A stretch of 64,000 nucleotides of DNA from Kutzneria buriramensis (lineage in GTDB: Bacteria > Actinomycetota > Actinomycetes > Mycobacteriales > Pseudonocardiaceae): NCBI RefSeq assembly GCF_003387475.1, contig NZ_QUNO01000014.1:300131-364130 (forward strand). Direction: 5' to 3'. The notes below the pieces were generated by a model. That model was not told where the DNA came from, searched no databases, and saw nothing but the letters and a program-made list of their open reading frames with translations. The position numbers were made by a program, and so were the translations under genes. This document shows positions 1 through 6,391 of this stretch, in pieces (position 1 is the first letter of the stretch; every line of letters begins with the position of its first letter).

Positions 1-305
1 CCACCGTCGACGTCGGCGGCCCCGGCTTCTCGCCGGTTGAGCTGCTGGAAGCCGCCCTCGCCGCCTGCGCCGCCATGACCGCCGAGCAGCTCATCACCCG
101 CCGCGCCGGGGCTGACTCCACCTTCACCGTCGTCGCCACCGGTGCCGAGGCCGAGCACGAGGTCCGCGGCGTCGACGTCGCCTTCGACCTGCCCGCCGAC
201 GAGCCCCTGGCCACCGTCGTTCCCCGCGCCGTGGCGCGTGCCTGCAAGGTCAGTCGCACCGTCGAGCACGGCGCCCCGGTCGCCGTCCACCTGCGGCCCG
301 AATAA
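1..305 (+). CDS. OsmC family protein, C-terminal part
   Basis: This gene enters from the left edge and is read from base 3. About 100 residues are present. They begin with a PVELLEAALAACAAMT segment, the helix carrying a family-typical cysteine in OsmC/Ohr-like proteins, and end with a short beta-rich tail ending VHLRPE. OsmC proteins are small cytoplasmic thiol peroxidases or related proteins that reduce organic hydroperoxides. The N-terminal half, with the other conserved residues, lies outside the window, so the exact subfamily cannot be set. A hairpin follows the stop by about 20 bases. Confidence 0.8.
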   Translation, partial: TVDVGGPGFSPVELLEAALAACAAMTAEQLITRRAGADSTFTVVATGAEAEHEVRGVDVAFDLPADEPLATVVPRAVARACKVSRTVEHGAPVAVHLRPE

Positions 306-326
306 CGCCTAAGAGACATTCTCCTA

Positions 327-350
327 CCCGTCGATCACTCGATCGACGGG
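327..350 (+). terminator. hairpin after the OsmC gene
   Basis: A perfect 10-base-pair stem (327-336 with 341-350) closes a four-base loop 22 bases after the OsmC stop. There is no clean T-tract, as is common in actinomycetes. Confidence 0.6.
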
Positions 351-413
351 CGCTTGTTGACGACGGGGGTGAATAAGACCGAACTTCGTTGGCGAAACTG
401 AAGGAGGTCGACG

Positions 414-482
414 ATGACCGACGAGTTGCGCCAGGCGAAGCGGCCGGTCAGCGCCGCGCTGGCCGGCCCCATCGCCGCCTGA
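414..482 (+). pseudogene. 22-codon ORF with strong ribosome binding site, possible DUF2231 remnant
   Basis: An AAGGAGG sequence at 401-407 sits six bases before an ATG, which is an unusually good start signal for this genome. The frame is only 22 codons: MTDELRQAKRPVSAALAGP and then IAA-stop. From memory, the AKRPVSAALAGP string resembles the opening of some DUF2231 membrane proteins, which continue with a Gly-His-Pro motif that is absent here. The stop lies 3 bases before the end of the converging helicase gene. It may be the decapitated start of a lost gene; a real micropeptide is possible. Confidence 0.3.
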
Positions 483-485
483 CGG

Positions 486-3359
486 TCAGGCCGAGGCGGC
501 GTCGTCGAGCCGCGCGAGGGCGGCCCGCACCACCTCCGGGTCGTGCGTGGTCCAGAACGGCGGCAGCGAAGCCCGCAGGAAACCGCCGTACCGGGCGGTG
601 GCCAGCCGCGGGTCGAGGATGGCGACGACGCCCTTGTCGTTGGTGGAGCGCAGCAGCCGACCGGCGCCCTGCGCGAGCAACAGGGCGGCGTGCGTGGCGG
701 CCACGGTGAGGAAACCGTTGCCGCCACGGGCCTCCACGGCCCGCTGCCTGGCCGAGGCGAGCGGATCGTCGGGGCGGGGGAAGGGAATCCGATCGACGAT
801 GACGAGTTGCAGCGAGTCGCCGGGCACGTCGACGCCCTGCCACAGGGACAGCGTCCCGAACAGGCAGCACCGCACGTCGTCGGCGAACTTCTTGACCAGC
901 TGGGCGGTGGAGTCCTCGCCCTGACACAGCACGGGATACTCGATACGGGTGCGGATCGCCTCGGCGGCCTGCTTGGCGGCGCGCATGGACGAGAACAGCC
1001 CCAGCGTCCGCCCGCCGGCCGCGTTGACCAGCTCGACGATCTCGTCGAGGTAGGCCTGCGGCAGGCCGTCCCGGCCGGGTGTGGGCAGATGCCTTGCCAG
1101 GTAAAGGATTCCGCTGCGCCCGTGCTCGAACGGGGAGCCGACGTCCATGCCGCTCCAGCGAGGGGCGCTCAGGTCCGACGGCGGTTCCTTGTCGGTGGCG
1201 GTGGCATCGAGCTCCCGGACCTGGCTGGAGGCCGGCAGCCCCCACTGCCGGGCCAGGGCGTCGAAGGTGCCGCCGAGCGTGAGCGTGGCCGAGGTGAGCA
1301 CGGTGGTCCGCGGCGCGAACAGGCGCTCCCGCAGCAGGCCGCCGACGCCGAGCGGGGCCACCTTCACCGTGGGCGGCTTGCTGTCGTCACGGAAATCGCC
1401 GGCCAGCCACACCACGTCCCGCCGATGCGCCTCGTCGCCGTCGAACGCCTCCAACAGCCGCACGGAGGTGTCGTGGATCTCGTCCAGCATCGCCAGCGCG
1501 AGCTTGCGGCCGACCGCCCCCTCGGGATCCTCCTTGCGTTCGGGGCCGAGCGCGGTGATGCAGCGGTGCGCGGCGTCCCGCACGGCCGCCAGCGCGCCGG
1601 ACAGTGCCCGCGGCATCGCGTCGAGCCGCCCGATCGGCATCTCCGACAGCACGATCTCCAGGCCCTCGCCGGACTCCGACAGCTGATCGGCGACGTCGTC
1701 CTCGATCTGCCGCCCGCACCGCCGCACGGCGACCGCCAGCGCCGCGGTCGACAGCTCCGCGGTGGCCACCGACGTAACCCGGTCGACCAGGTCGTGCGCC
1801 TCGTCCACGATCACCAGATCGTGCTCCGGCAACACCTTGTAGCCCTCGAGGGCGTCGATCGCGAGCAGCGCGTGATTGGTGACGACCACGTCCGCCCGCC
1901 CCGCCTCGGCCCGCGCCCGCTCCGCGAAGCAGTCCACGCCGATCGGGCACTTCGAGACGCCGAGACATTCCTTGGCGCTCACGGAAAGCTGCCGCCACGC
2001 CTGATCGCTGACACCCGGCACCAGTTCGTCCCGGTCGCCCGTCTCGGTGTCCGACGACCACTCGTGCAGGCGCTTCACGTCCCGACCCAGCCGGGAGATC
2101 GCGAACGGGTCGAACAGGCCCTCGTCCTCCGGCTCGTCCGGCGCCCCGGAATGCACCCGGTGCATGCACAGATAGTTGCGGCGGCCCTTCAGGATCGCGA
2201 ACGTGGGCTCGCGGCCCAGCGACTTCTTCAACGCCTTGGCCAGCCGCGGCAGATCCCGGTCCACCAGCTGCCGCTGCAACGCGATCGTCGCCGTGGACAC
2301 CACCACCGTGGCCTCCTCGGCCACCGCGTGCCGGACCGCGGGCACCAGGTAGCCCAACGATTTCCCGGTGCCGGTGCCCGCCTGCACGGCCAGGTGCTCG
2401 CCCGTGCGGATCGCCCGCTCCACCGCCAGCGCCATCTCCACCTGTCCGGGCCGCTGCGTACCGCCGACGGCTTCGACGGCTTCGGCGAGCAGGGATTCGA
2501 CTGAGGGCAGTTCCGGCACGAGCGAGACGTTACCCGCAACCCCTGACAGTGTTGGATTGCGCCGCCTTCGGCGTCGCGGCTCGGCCCCTTCGGGGCCGGT
2601 GCCTTCCCTGGCCGGATTTCGATCGCCCGCGTCGGCTCGTGCGGTGGTCGCGTCGGGTGGCGGCCGATCGAAATCCGGCGACGGTCCAGGCACCGGCGGG
2701 GCCTCGCGCAACTCACCCGACCAGGGCCGCCGGGTGTCTCGGACAGCGCCGAGAGCTGTGGCGCAGGCGTCCCGCACCGCCGCCTCCGACGGGGTCGGAA
2801 CTCCCTGCTCCGCCGCGAGTTCGGCCAGCGAGCACATGGTGACGCCGGGCAGCGCGCACGCCGTGAAGTCGCGGTACACCGACATGTCCGGGTCGACGTT
2901 GACGGCGAACCCGTGGCTGGTCACCCCGCGCCGGATCCGCATGCCGATCGACACCAGCTTGCGGTGATCCGGCGTCCACACCCCGACCAGGCTGTTCGCG
3001 CCGGGCGGCGTGTCCCGCCTGATGGTGGCGAATCCCAGCGCCGCCAGCGCGTCGATCAGCCCGTTCTCCACCCACCGCACGACGTCCACCGGCCCGCGGT
3101 CGCGGACGTTGATCACCAGGTACCCGACGAGCTGGCCGGGGCCGTGATACGTGGCGTAACCACCGCGGTCCACCTGCACGGTCGGCATCCCGGCGGGCAG
3201 ATCAGCCGGATCCGTCCGCGGTCCGTAGGTGACGACGGGCGGGTGGCTCAGCAGGAACAGCCGGTCCTCGGCCCGGCCCTCCTGCCGCTCCGTCACCCAC
3301 CCGCGCATGTCCTCGGCGGCCCGCTCGTACTCGACGACCCCGAGATCAACCCGCCGCAT
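486..3359 (-). CDS. lipB: LipB octanoyltransferase fused in frame to DinG/XPD-type helicase
   Basis: One open frame of 957 codons encodes two unrelated enzymes. Residues 1 to about 215 are LipB, which moves octanoyl groups from acyl carrier protein to lipoate-dependent enzymes. The RGGYATYHGPGQLVGY motif, the KLVSIGMRI lysine and the ACALPG cysteine are present. Residues 285-957 are an iron-sulfur superfamily 2 helicase with Walker A AGTGTGKS, four cluster cysteines (NYLC, KECLG, KCPIG, DCFAE) and the DEAH box VIVDEAH. The linker, about residues 220-275, is arginine- and proline-rich and overlies a large palindrome. No stop separates the parts, but a GTG at 2519 would start a normal-length helicase (677 residues), so separate proteins from one frame are possible. 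M. tuberculosis Rv1329c (DinG) next to pncB1 gives matching context. Confidence 0.75.
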   Translation of the reverse strand: MRRVDLGVVEYERAAEDMRGWVTERQEGRAEDRLFLLSHPPVVTYGPRTDPADLPAGMPTVQVDRGGYATYHGPGQLVGYLVINVRDRGPVDVVRWVENGLIDALAALGFATIRRDTPPGANSLVGVWTPDHRKLVSIGMRIRRGVTSHGFAVNVDPDMSVYRDFTACALPGVTMCSLAELAAEQGVPTPSEAAVRDACATALGAVRDTRRPWSGELREAPPVPGPSPDFDRPPPDATTARADAGDRNPAREGTGPEGAEPRRRRRRNPTLSGVAGNVSLVPELPSVESLLAEAVEAVGGTQRPGQVEMALAVERAIRTGEHLAVQAGTGTGKSLGYLVPAVRHAVAEEATVVVSTATIALQRQLVDRDLPRLAKALKKSLGREPTFAILKGRRNYLCMHRVHSGAPDEPEDEGLFDPFAISRLGRDVKRLHEWSSDTETGDRDELVPGVSDQAWRQLSVSAKECLGVSKCPIGVDCFAERARAEAGRADVVVTNHALLAIDALEGYKVLPEHDLVIVDEAHDLVDRVTSVATAELSTAALAVAVRRCGRQIEDDVADQLSESGEGLEIVLSEMPIGRLDAMPRALSGALAAVRDAAHRCITALGPERKEDPEGAVGRKLALAMLDEIHDTSVRLLEAFDGDEAHRRDVVWLAGDFRDDSKPPTVKVAPLGVGGLLRERLFAPRTTVLTSATLTLGGTFDALARQWGLPASSQVRELDATATDKEPPSDLSAPRWSGMDVGSPFEHGRSGILYLARHLPTPGRDGLPQAYLDEIVELVNAAGGRTLGLFSSMRAAKQAAEAIRTRIEYPVLCQGEDSTAQLVKKFADDVRCCLFGTLSLWQGVDVPGDSLQLVIVDRIPFPRPDDPLASARQRAVEARGGNGFLTVAATHAALLLAQGAGRLLRSTNDKGVVAILDPRLATARYGGFLRASLPPFWTTHDPEVVRAALARLDDAASA
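2561..2696. repeat. long imperfect palindrome inside the LipB-helicase linker
   Basis: Arms at 2596-2625 and 2665-2696 are inverted copies. Both contain GCCGGATTTCGATCG (2611-2625) or its complement (2665-2679), and both end in the CCGGTGCCT / AGGCACCGG pair. A 39-base loop separates them. Two smaller hairpins lie beside it, including CGGCCCC-TTC-GGGGCCG at 2582-2598. It looks like an intergenic repeat now read as protein linker. I saw no second copy in this window. Confidence 0.65.
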
Positions 3360-3371
3360 GGACCACCGTCC

Positions 3372-3503
3372 TCAGAGCTTGATGACCTCAAGACCAGGAG
3401 TGCCGTCGTAATCGTCGTCTTGTGTGGCAACCGGCAGACCGGGCCGACTCTGCTCCACCGCCACGAAAAACGATGTGTCGGCCAGCACGGTGCGAATAGT
3501 CAC
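3372..3503 (-). pseudogene. VapC-type PIN toxin with internal deletion
   Basis: A 43-residue frame starts at a GTG that overlaps the antitoxin stop (GTGA), the standard toxin-antitoxin arrangement. Its first half, MTIRTVLADTSFFVAVEQSR, is the opening of a PIN-domain ribonuclease with the first metal-binding aspartate. Its second half, LPVATQDDDYD and on to GLEVIKL, is the typical PIN C-terminus with the last acidic residues. PIN toxins are usually about 125-135 residues, so roughly 85 residues, including the central glutamate region, are missing in frame. It is very probably inactive as a nuclease. Confidence 0.75.
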
Positions 3504-3760
3504 TGGTCAGGTGCCTTGTCCCACGGATCGTCGAGGTCGTCGGTCGTCTCGCGGAGATCGTCGAGAAGCCCGGCGTCGGCGCGGTTCGCGACGATCTCGG
3601 CCCGAGCCAGATACGGCCTGCGCGGCGGTAACGGGACGAGTCGGGCCACGGGTCGACCGCTGACGGTGACCGTCAGCTCTTCACCCGCCTCGACGCGATG
3701 CAGGACCTCACTGGTGTGGTTCCGCAGTTCGCGCAGTGCGACCTCGTCCATGACGGCCAC
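3500..3760 (-). CDS. Phd/YefM-type antitoxin
   Basis: An 86-residue protein with the prevent-host-death family opening: EVALRELRNHTSEVLHRVEAGEELTVTVSGRPVARLVPL. The N-terminal part forms the DNA-binding dimer in this family, and the acidic C-terminus (LLDDLRETTDDLDDPWDK) wraps the toxin. The antitoxin is intact although its partner is deleted. The start could be ATG 3760 or the ATG at 3751. A perfect 14-base-pair inverted repeat begins six bases upstream and is a natural autoregulatory operator. Confidence 0.85.
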   Translation of the reverse strand: MAVMDEVALRELRNHTSEVLHRVEAGEELTVTVSGRPVARLVPLPPRRPYLARAEIVANRADAGLLDDLRETTDDLDDPWDKAPDQ

Positions 3761-3765
3761 CGTAG

Positions 3766-3799
3766 CGACCTCTGTAGCACAACAGCTACAGAGGTCGCA
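3766..3799. promoter_or_regulatory. 14-bp perfect inverted repeat: antitoxin operator and/or bioY terminator
   Basis: GCGACCTCTGTAGC (3766-3779) is repeated inverted at 3786-3799 around ACAACA. It directly abuts the bioY stop and lies just upstream of the antitoxin start, both on the minus strand. The TGTAGC...GCTACA core suits a Phd-family operator. The same structure in RNA would terminate bioY. Confidence 0.6.
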
Positions 3800-4387
3800 T
3801 CAGTGCTGCTGGAAGCGGTGGACGAGGGCCCAGGTGCCGGGGAGCAGGCCGGCGGCGAGGGCGATCTTGATGGCGTCGCCGAGGAGGAAGGGCGCGACGC
3901 CGGCGAGGAGCGCGGCGTGCAGGTCCATGCCGGTGGCGGCCATCAGCCACGGCACGCCGACGGCGTAGATGATCAGGTTGCCCACCACCATGGTCCCGAC
4001 GGTGCGCAGCGGCGTGCGGTCGCCGCCGCGGTTGGCGAGAGCCCCGACGAGGGCGCTGGCGGCGATGAAACCGACGAGATACCCGCCGGTGACGGCGGCC
4101 CAACCGGAGGCCCCGCCGGTGAACCACGGCACGCCGGCGACGCCCGCGAGGAAGTACAGCGCCAGCGACAGCCCGCCGCGCTTCCACCCGAGACCGGCGC
4201 CGACCAGCAGGGCGGCGAATGTCTGACCGGTGACCGGCACCGGGCTGCCGGGGATGTGCACGGCGATCTGTGCGGCCAATCCGGTCAGCCCGGCGCCGGC
4301 CAACACCAGCGCGACGTCCTTGGTCAGTGCGCCGGGAATGGCGTCGGCCAGCACAGCACGGCGGTTGGTCACAGCAAGTACGGACAT
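3800..4387 (-). CDS. bioY: BioY biotin ECF transporter substrate-binding protein
   Basis: A 195-residue integral membrane protein with about six hydrophobic segments and BioY signatures: IPGSPVPVTGQTFAALLVGAGLGWKRG and the glycine-rich FTGGASGWAAVTGGYLVGF. BioY captures biotin in the membrane, alone or with the EcfAT energising module, which is not encoded here. The ATG at 4387 follows a GAGGAGGGACC ribosome binding site. An in-frame ATG at 4468, overlapping the stop of the upstream 12-codon ORF, would add 27 basic residues and looks less likely. It may share a transcript with the radical SAM gene. Confidence 0.88.
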   Translation of the reverse strand: MSVLAVTNRRAVLADAIPGALTKDVALVLAGAGLTGLAAQIAVHIPGSPVPVTGQTFAALLVGAGLGWKRGGLSLALYFLAGVAGVPWFTGGASGWAAVTGGYLVGFIAASALVGALANRGGDRTPLRTVGTMVVGNLIIYAVGVPWLMAATGMDLHAALLAGVAPFLLGDAIKIALAAGLLPGTWALVHRFQQH

Positions 4388-4461
4388 CAGGTCCCTCCTC
4401 AGGCGACAGCCACTCGCTGTGACCCTAATCGGCGAAAGGTAGGGGACCTTTGGGACTTTTC

Positions 4462-4500
4462 TCACCATGTCTTCCGGGGGTCGAGCTTGGGCAGTGCCAT
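4462..4500 (-). CDS. 12-residue ORF behind the radical SAM gene, candidate precursor or leader peptide
   Basis: Fifteen bases after the radical SAM stop there is an ATG preceded, eight bases away, by AGGAGGTGATCC. That sequence pairs with 12 consecutive bases of the usual bacterial 16S rRNA 3' end. The ORF encodes MALPKLDPRKTW and a TGA. Such a start signal is exceptional in this window and argues that translation really begins here. The product could be a minimal substrate for the radical SAM enzyme. It could also be a leader peptide controlling bioY, which follows after a small AAAGGT/ACCTTT hairpin. I do not recognise the peptide. Confidence 0.45.
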   Translation of the reverse strand: MALPKLDPRKTW

Positions 4501-4515
4501 CGGGATCACCTCCTC

Positions 4516-5520
4516 TCAGTACACGAGCAGCGGGTACATCGGTCGGTTGTCGATGCGCGCGAGGTCCTCGGCGGACGCGAAGTGGCGGTCGAGGGTCCGC
4601 ACGGCGTCGGCCCACTGCCGCATGGTGCGCACGGGCGCGAGCGTCTCCGTGACGACGGGGTCGCGCCAGCGGGCGATCGCCCGCTGCCACAGCACTTCCC
4701 ACGGTTCGAGACGCAGGTTGCCCACGGTGCCCTCGTAGAAGGTCATGGCCCGCACGCTGCCGTCGGCCTCGACGAACATGGCCTGCGAGCCGGGGCCGAT
4801 CTCGTCGTCGGGATGCATCATCACGCACCGGTTGTCGGTCGTCTCGACCAGCACGGACTGGGGCGCAAGCGCTTGCAGCTCGGCGCGCAGGGCGTCGTCG
4901 GCCAGCCGGGCCCACTGCTCCTCGGTGACGAGCTCGTGCAGGGCGAACCCGGCGCGGCTGGCCAGCCCGAACGGCGTCGCCGCCTCGAACCCGATCCGCC
5001 GCAGGTTCGAGAAGCGTGGCGCGATGTCGGTGCAGTACGAGGCGAGCTGGTCGAAGTTGCTCCGCATGACGGCGCAGTCGATGGCGAACCGGATGTCGCC
5101 GGCGCCGTCGAGCAGCTCCAGTGCCCGCATCGCACGGTCGAACGAGCCGGCGCGGCCGCGCAGCCGGTCATGGACCTCGGCGGTCGCGCCGTCGACGCTC
5201 ACCACGACGCGGTCGCAGGATTCGGCCAGGCGCGGCACCATTTCCGCGCTCAGCGGCCAGCCACCGGTGTACAGCGCGACGAGGATGCCCGCCCCGCGCA
5301 GGCGTTCGGCCACCTCGAAGATCTCGCGGACCACCAGCGGCTCGCCGCCGCACAGGTCCACGAGCGCCGGCCCCATCTCGATGACGGCGTCGGCCACGCG
5401 CAGCAGGTCGTCCCGGTCCAGCTGGCGCGCGGGCCGCCGGCCGGCCTCCGAGTAGCAGTGCTCGCAACGCAGCGGGCACGCGTGGGTGATGTCCCAGACA
5501 ACGACGTGCGGACCGTCCAT
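4516..5520 (-). CDS. radical SAM protein with SPASM-like C-terminus lacking cysteine ligands
   Basis: A 334-residue radical SAM enzyme. The CPLRCEHC motif (CxxxCxxC, residues 15-22) binds the SAM-cleaving 4Fe-4S cluster, and DLCGGEPL is the glycine-rich SAM motif. The fold resembles MftC/PqqE-type peptide or cofactor maturases. However, the C-terminal third has only a single cysteine (NRCVMM), so auxiliary clusters are unlikely. No ribosome binding site precedes ATG 5520; the start lies three bases after the stop of a 31-codon ORF in the same frame, which suggests reinitiation. Neighbours are an exosortase-like gene upstream and a 12-codon ORF downstream. The substrate is unknown. Confidence 0.8.
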   Translation of the reverse strand: MDGPHVVVWDITHACPLRCEHCYSEAGRRPARQLDRDDLLRVADAVIEMGPALVDLCGGEPLVVREIFEVAERLRGAGILVALYTGGWPLSAEMVPRLAESCDRVVVSVDGATAEVHDRLRGRAGSFDRAMRALELLDGAGDIRFAIDCAVMRSNFDQLASYCTDIAPRFSNLRRIGFEAATPFGLASRAGFALHELVTEEQWARLADDALRAELQALAPQSVLVETTDNRCVMMHPDDEIGPGSQAMFVEADGSVRAMTFYEGTVGNLRLEPWEVLWQRAIARWRDPVVTETLAPVRTMRQWADAVRTLDRHFASAEDLARIDNRPMYPLLVY

Positions 5521-5523
5521 GGC

Positions 5524-5619
5524 TCAGCACGGTGCGCCCCGCGCCGTCCCGATCGCCAGGGAAGGAATTCCTAGGTGACCCGGGAGGATTTCCCGGTTCG
5601 CCGCCGCACGACCAGCCAT
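5524..5619 (-). CDS. 31-residue ORF coupled to the radical SAM gene, candidate peptide
   Basis: This ORF starts at an ATG inside the end of the exosortase-like gene and ends GTARGAPC-TGA. The radical SAM ATG follows after only GCC, in the same frame and with no ribosome binding site of its own. That spacing suggests the ribosome arrives by translating this ORF. The C-terminal cysteine and the REILPGHLGIPSLAIG segment are compatible with a small modified peptide, but there is no Shine-Dalgarno sequence and no homologue I know of. Chance overlap remains possible. Confidence 0.3.
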   Translation of the reverse strand: MAGRAAANREILPGHLGIPSLAIGTARGAPC

Positions 5620-6104
5620 CCGAACAGCACCAGCGAGGCCAGGCTGCCGACCACGTTGATCAGCGAGCCCAGCAGCGTGTGGCCGACCAGGTAGCCGGTG
5701 TCCGCGCCGAGCCAGCTGACCAGGCCGACAAGCGACAGGATGCGCAGCTGGTTGACCGCGACCAGGGCCAGCGCGGCGAAACCCAGCGCCACCACCACTT
5801 TCCCGGTGATGCGCGGCACCAGCGCGACCAGCACCGAGGCGAGCAGCAGCAGCGGCACGAGCAGGAACGCGGATGTGCCCTCGGGAGTCATCCGCATGCC
5901 GAGCGGGTGATCGGTGTCGAGTCCGAAGTACACCGCGTGCGCCGCGCCGTCCAGTCGCACGCCGGACGGCTGGAACACCAGTGCCGCAAGGGAGATCTCC
6001 GCACGCTGGTACAGCCGGTGCACGAGCGCGAGCACCGCGGCGGCCGCCACCAGCAGCACCACCACGGCCGGGGCCCGGACGCGCGGGGCCGTCACTGCTG
6101 TCAC
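5571..6104 (-). CDS. exosortase/archaeosortase-like membrane protein without catalytic cysteine
   Basis: About 177 residues with several hydrophobic helices. TPEGTSAFLLVPLLLL and NQLRILSLVG...GYLVGH correspond to the exosortase motifs that carry the conserved Cys, Arg and His. Arg and His are present, but the cysteine position is glycine (GGC, one base from TGC), and the protein has no cysteine at all. Exosortases are membrane transpeptidases that process sorting signals, so this copy is probably not a standard peptidase. The GTG at 6104 has AAAGGA seven bases upstream. It precedes the radical SAM gene and is divergent from the epimerase. Confidence 0.65.
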   Translation of the reverse strand: MTAVTAPRVRAPAVVVLLVAAAAVLALVHRLYQRAEISLAALVFQPSGVRLDGAAHAVYFGLDTDHPLGMRMTPEGTSAFLLVPLLLLASVLVALVPRITGKVVVALGFAALALVAVNQLRILSLVGLVSWLGADTGYLVGHTLLGSLINVVGSLASLVLFGWLVVRRRTGKSSRVT

Positions 6105-6272
6105 GCGTAGTCCTTTCACGTTCGCGTCCAGCGAGGTATCGGTACCGCGTGACATCCCCTGAACGGCCGGAACGGGTGGTCGGACGACGCTGAACCGGCT
6201 GACATCGGCACGGTGCGTAGTGACTGCTGGGCGGAACGGCTGAACGGGGTCCCTCGTGTGGGTCGCCGGCCT

Positions 6273-6302
6273 TTGACTGATTCGGGTGAAGGTCAATAGT
6301 CC
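6273..6302 (+). promoter_or_regulatory. sigma-A-like promoter for mini-ORF and epimerase
   Basis: TTGACT at 6273-6278 and TAGTCC at 6297-6302 are 18 bases apart. The TTGAC...GTCAA pair also forms an inverted repeat across the spacer. The predicted transcript starts just before the GGAGG of the 16-codon ORF. Confidence 0.5.
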
Positions 6303-6328
6303 AAAGCCCGCACCCCTGGAGGACAAGC

Positions 6329-6379
6329 ATGCGCAACCGGACCCTGCCCGCCCGCCGACCGTCCACACGGGACATGTGA
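6329..6379 (+). CDS. 16-residue leader ORF before the epimerase
   Basis: GGAGG at 6318-6322 precedes ATG 6329, giving MRNRTLPARRPSTRDM and a TGA at 6377. The sequence from that stop, TGAGGAGC, also supplies the ribosome binding site for the epimerase TTG start at 6392. The arrangement fits a translated leader peptide coupled to the next gene. Five of its 16 residues are arginine. I do not recognise it. Confidence 0.4.
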   Translation: MRNRTLPARRPSTRDM

Positions 6380-6391
6380 GGAGCAAGCCTC

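Noticed and set aside
543..2504. Very long open frame on the plus strand opposite the helicase
   Set aside because: It is antisense to a well-supported protein, has arginine/glycine-rich translation and no domain. High-GC DNA produces such mirrors; the same applies to the plus frame at 30261-32447 opposite the DHA2 exporter and the extended minus frame at 61279-63219.
5521..5526. TGA between the 31-codon ORF and radical SAM gene as a selenocysteine codon
   Set aside because: The frames are in register, but nothing near it looks like a bacterial SECIS hairpin and TGA is the common stop here. Termination and reinitiation explain it.
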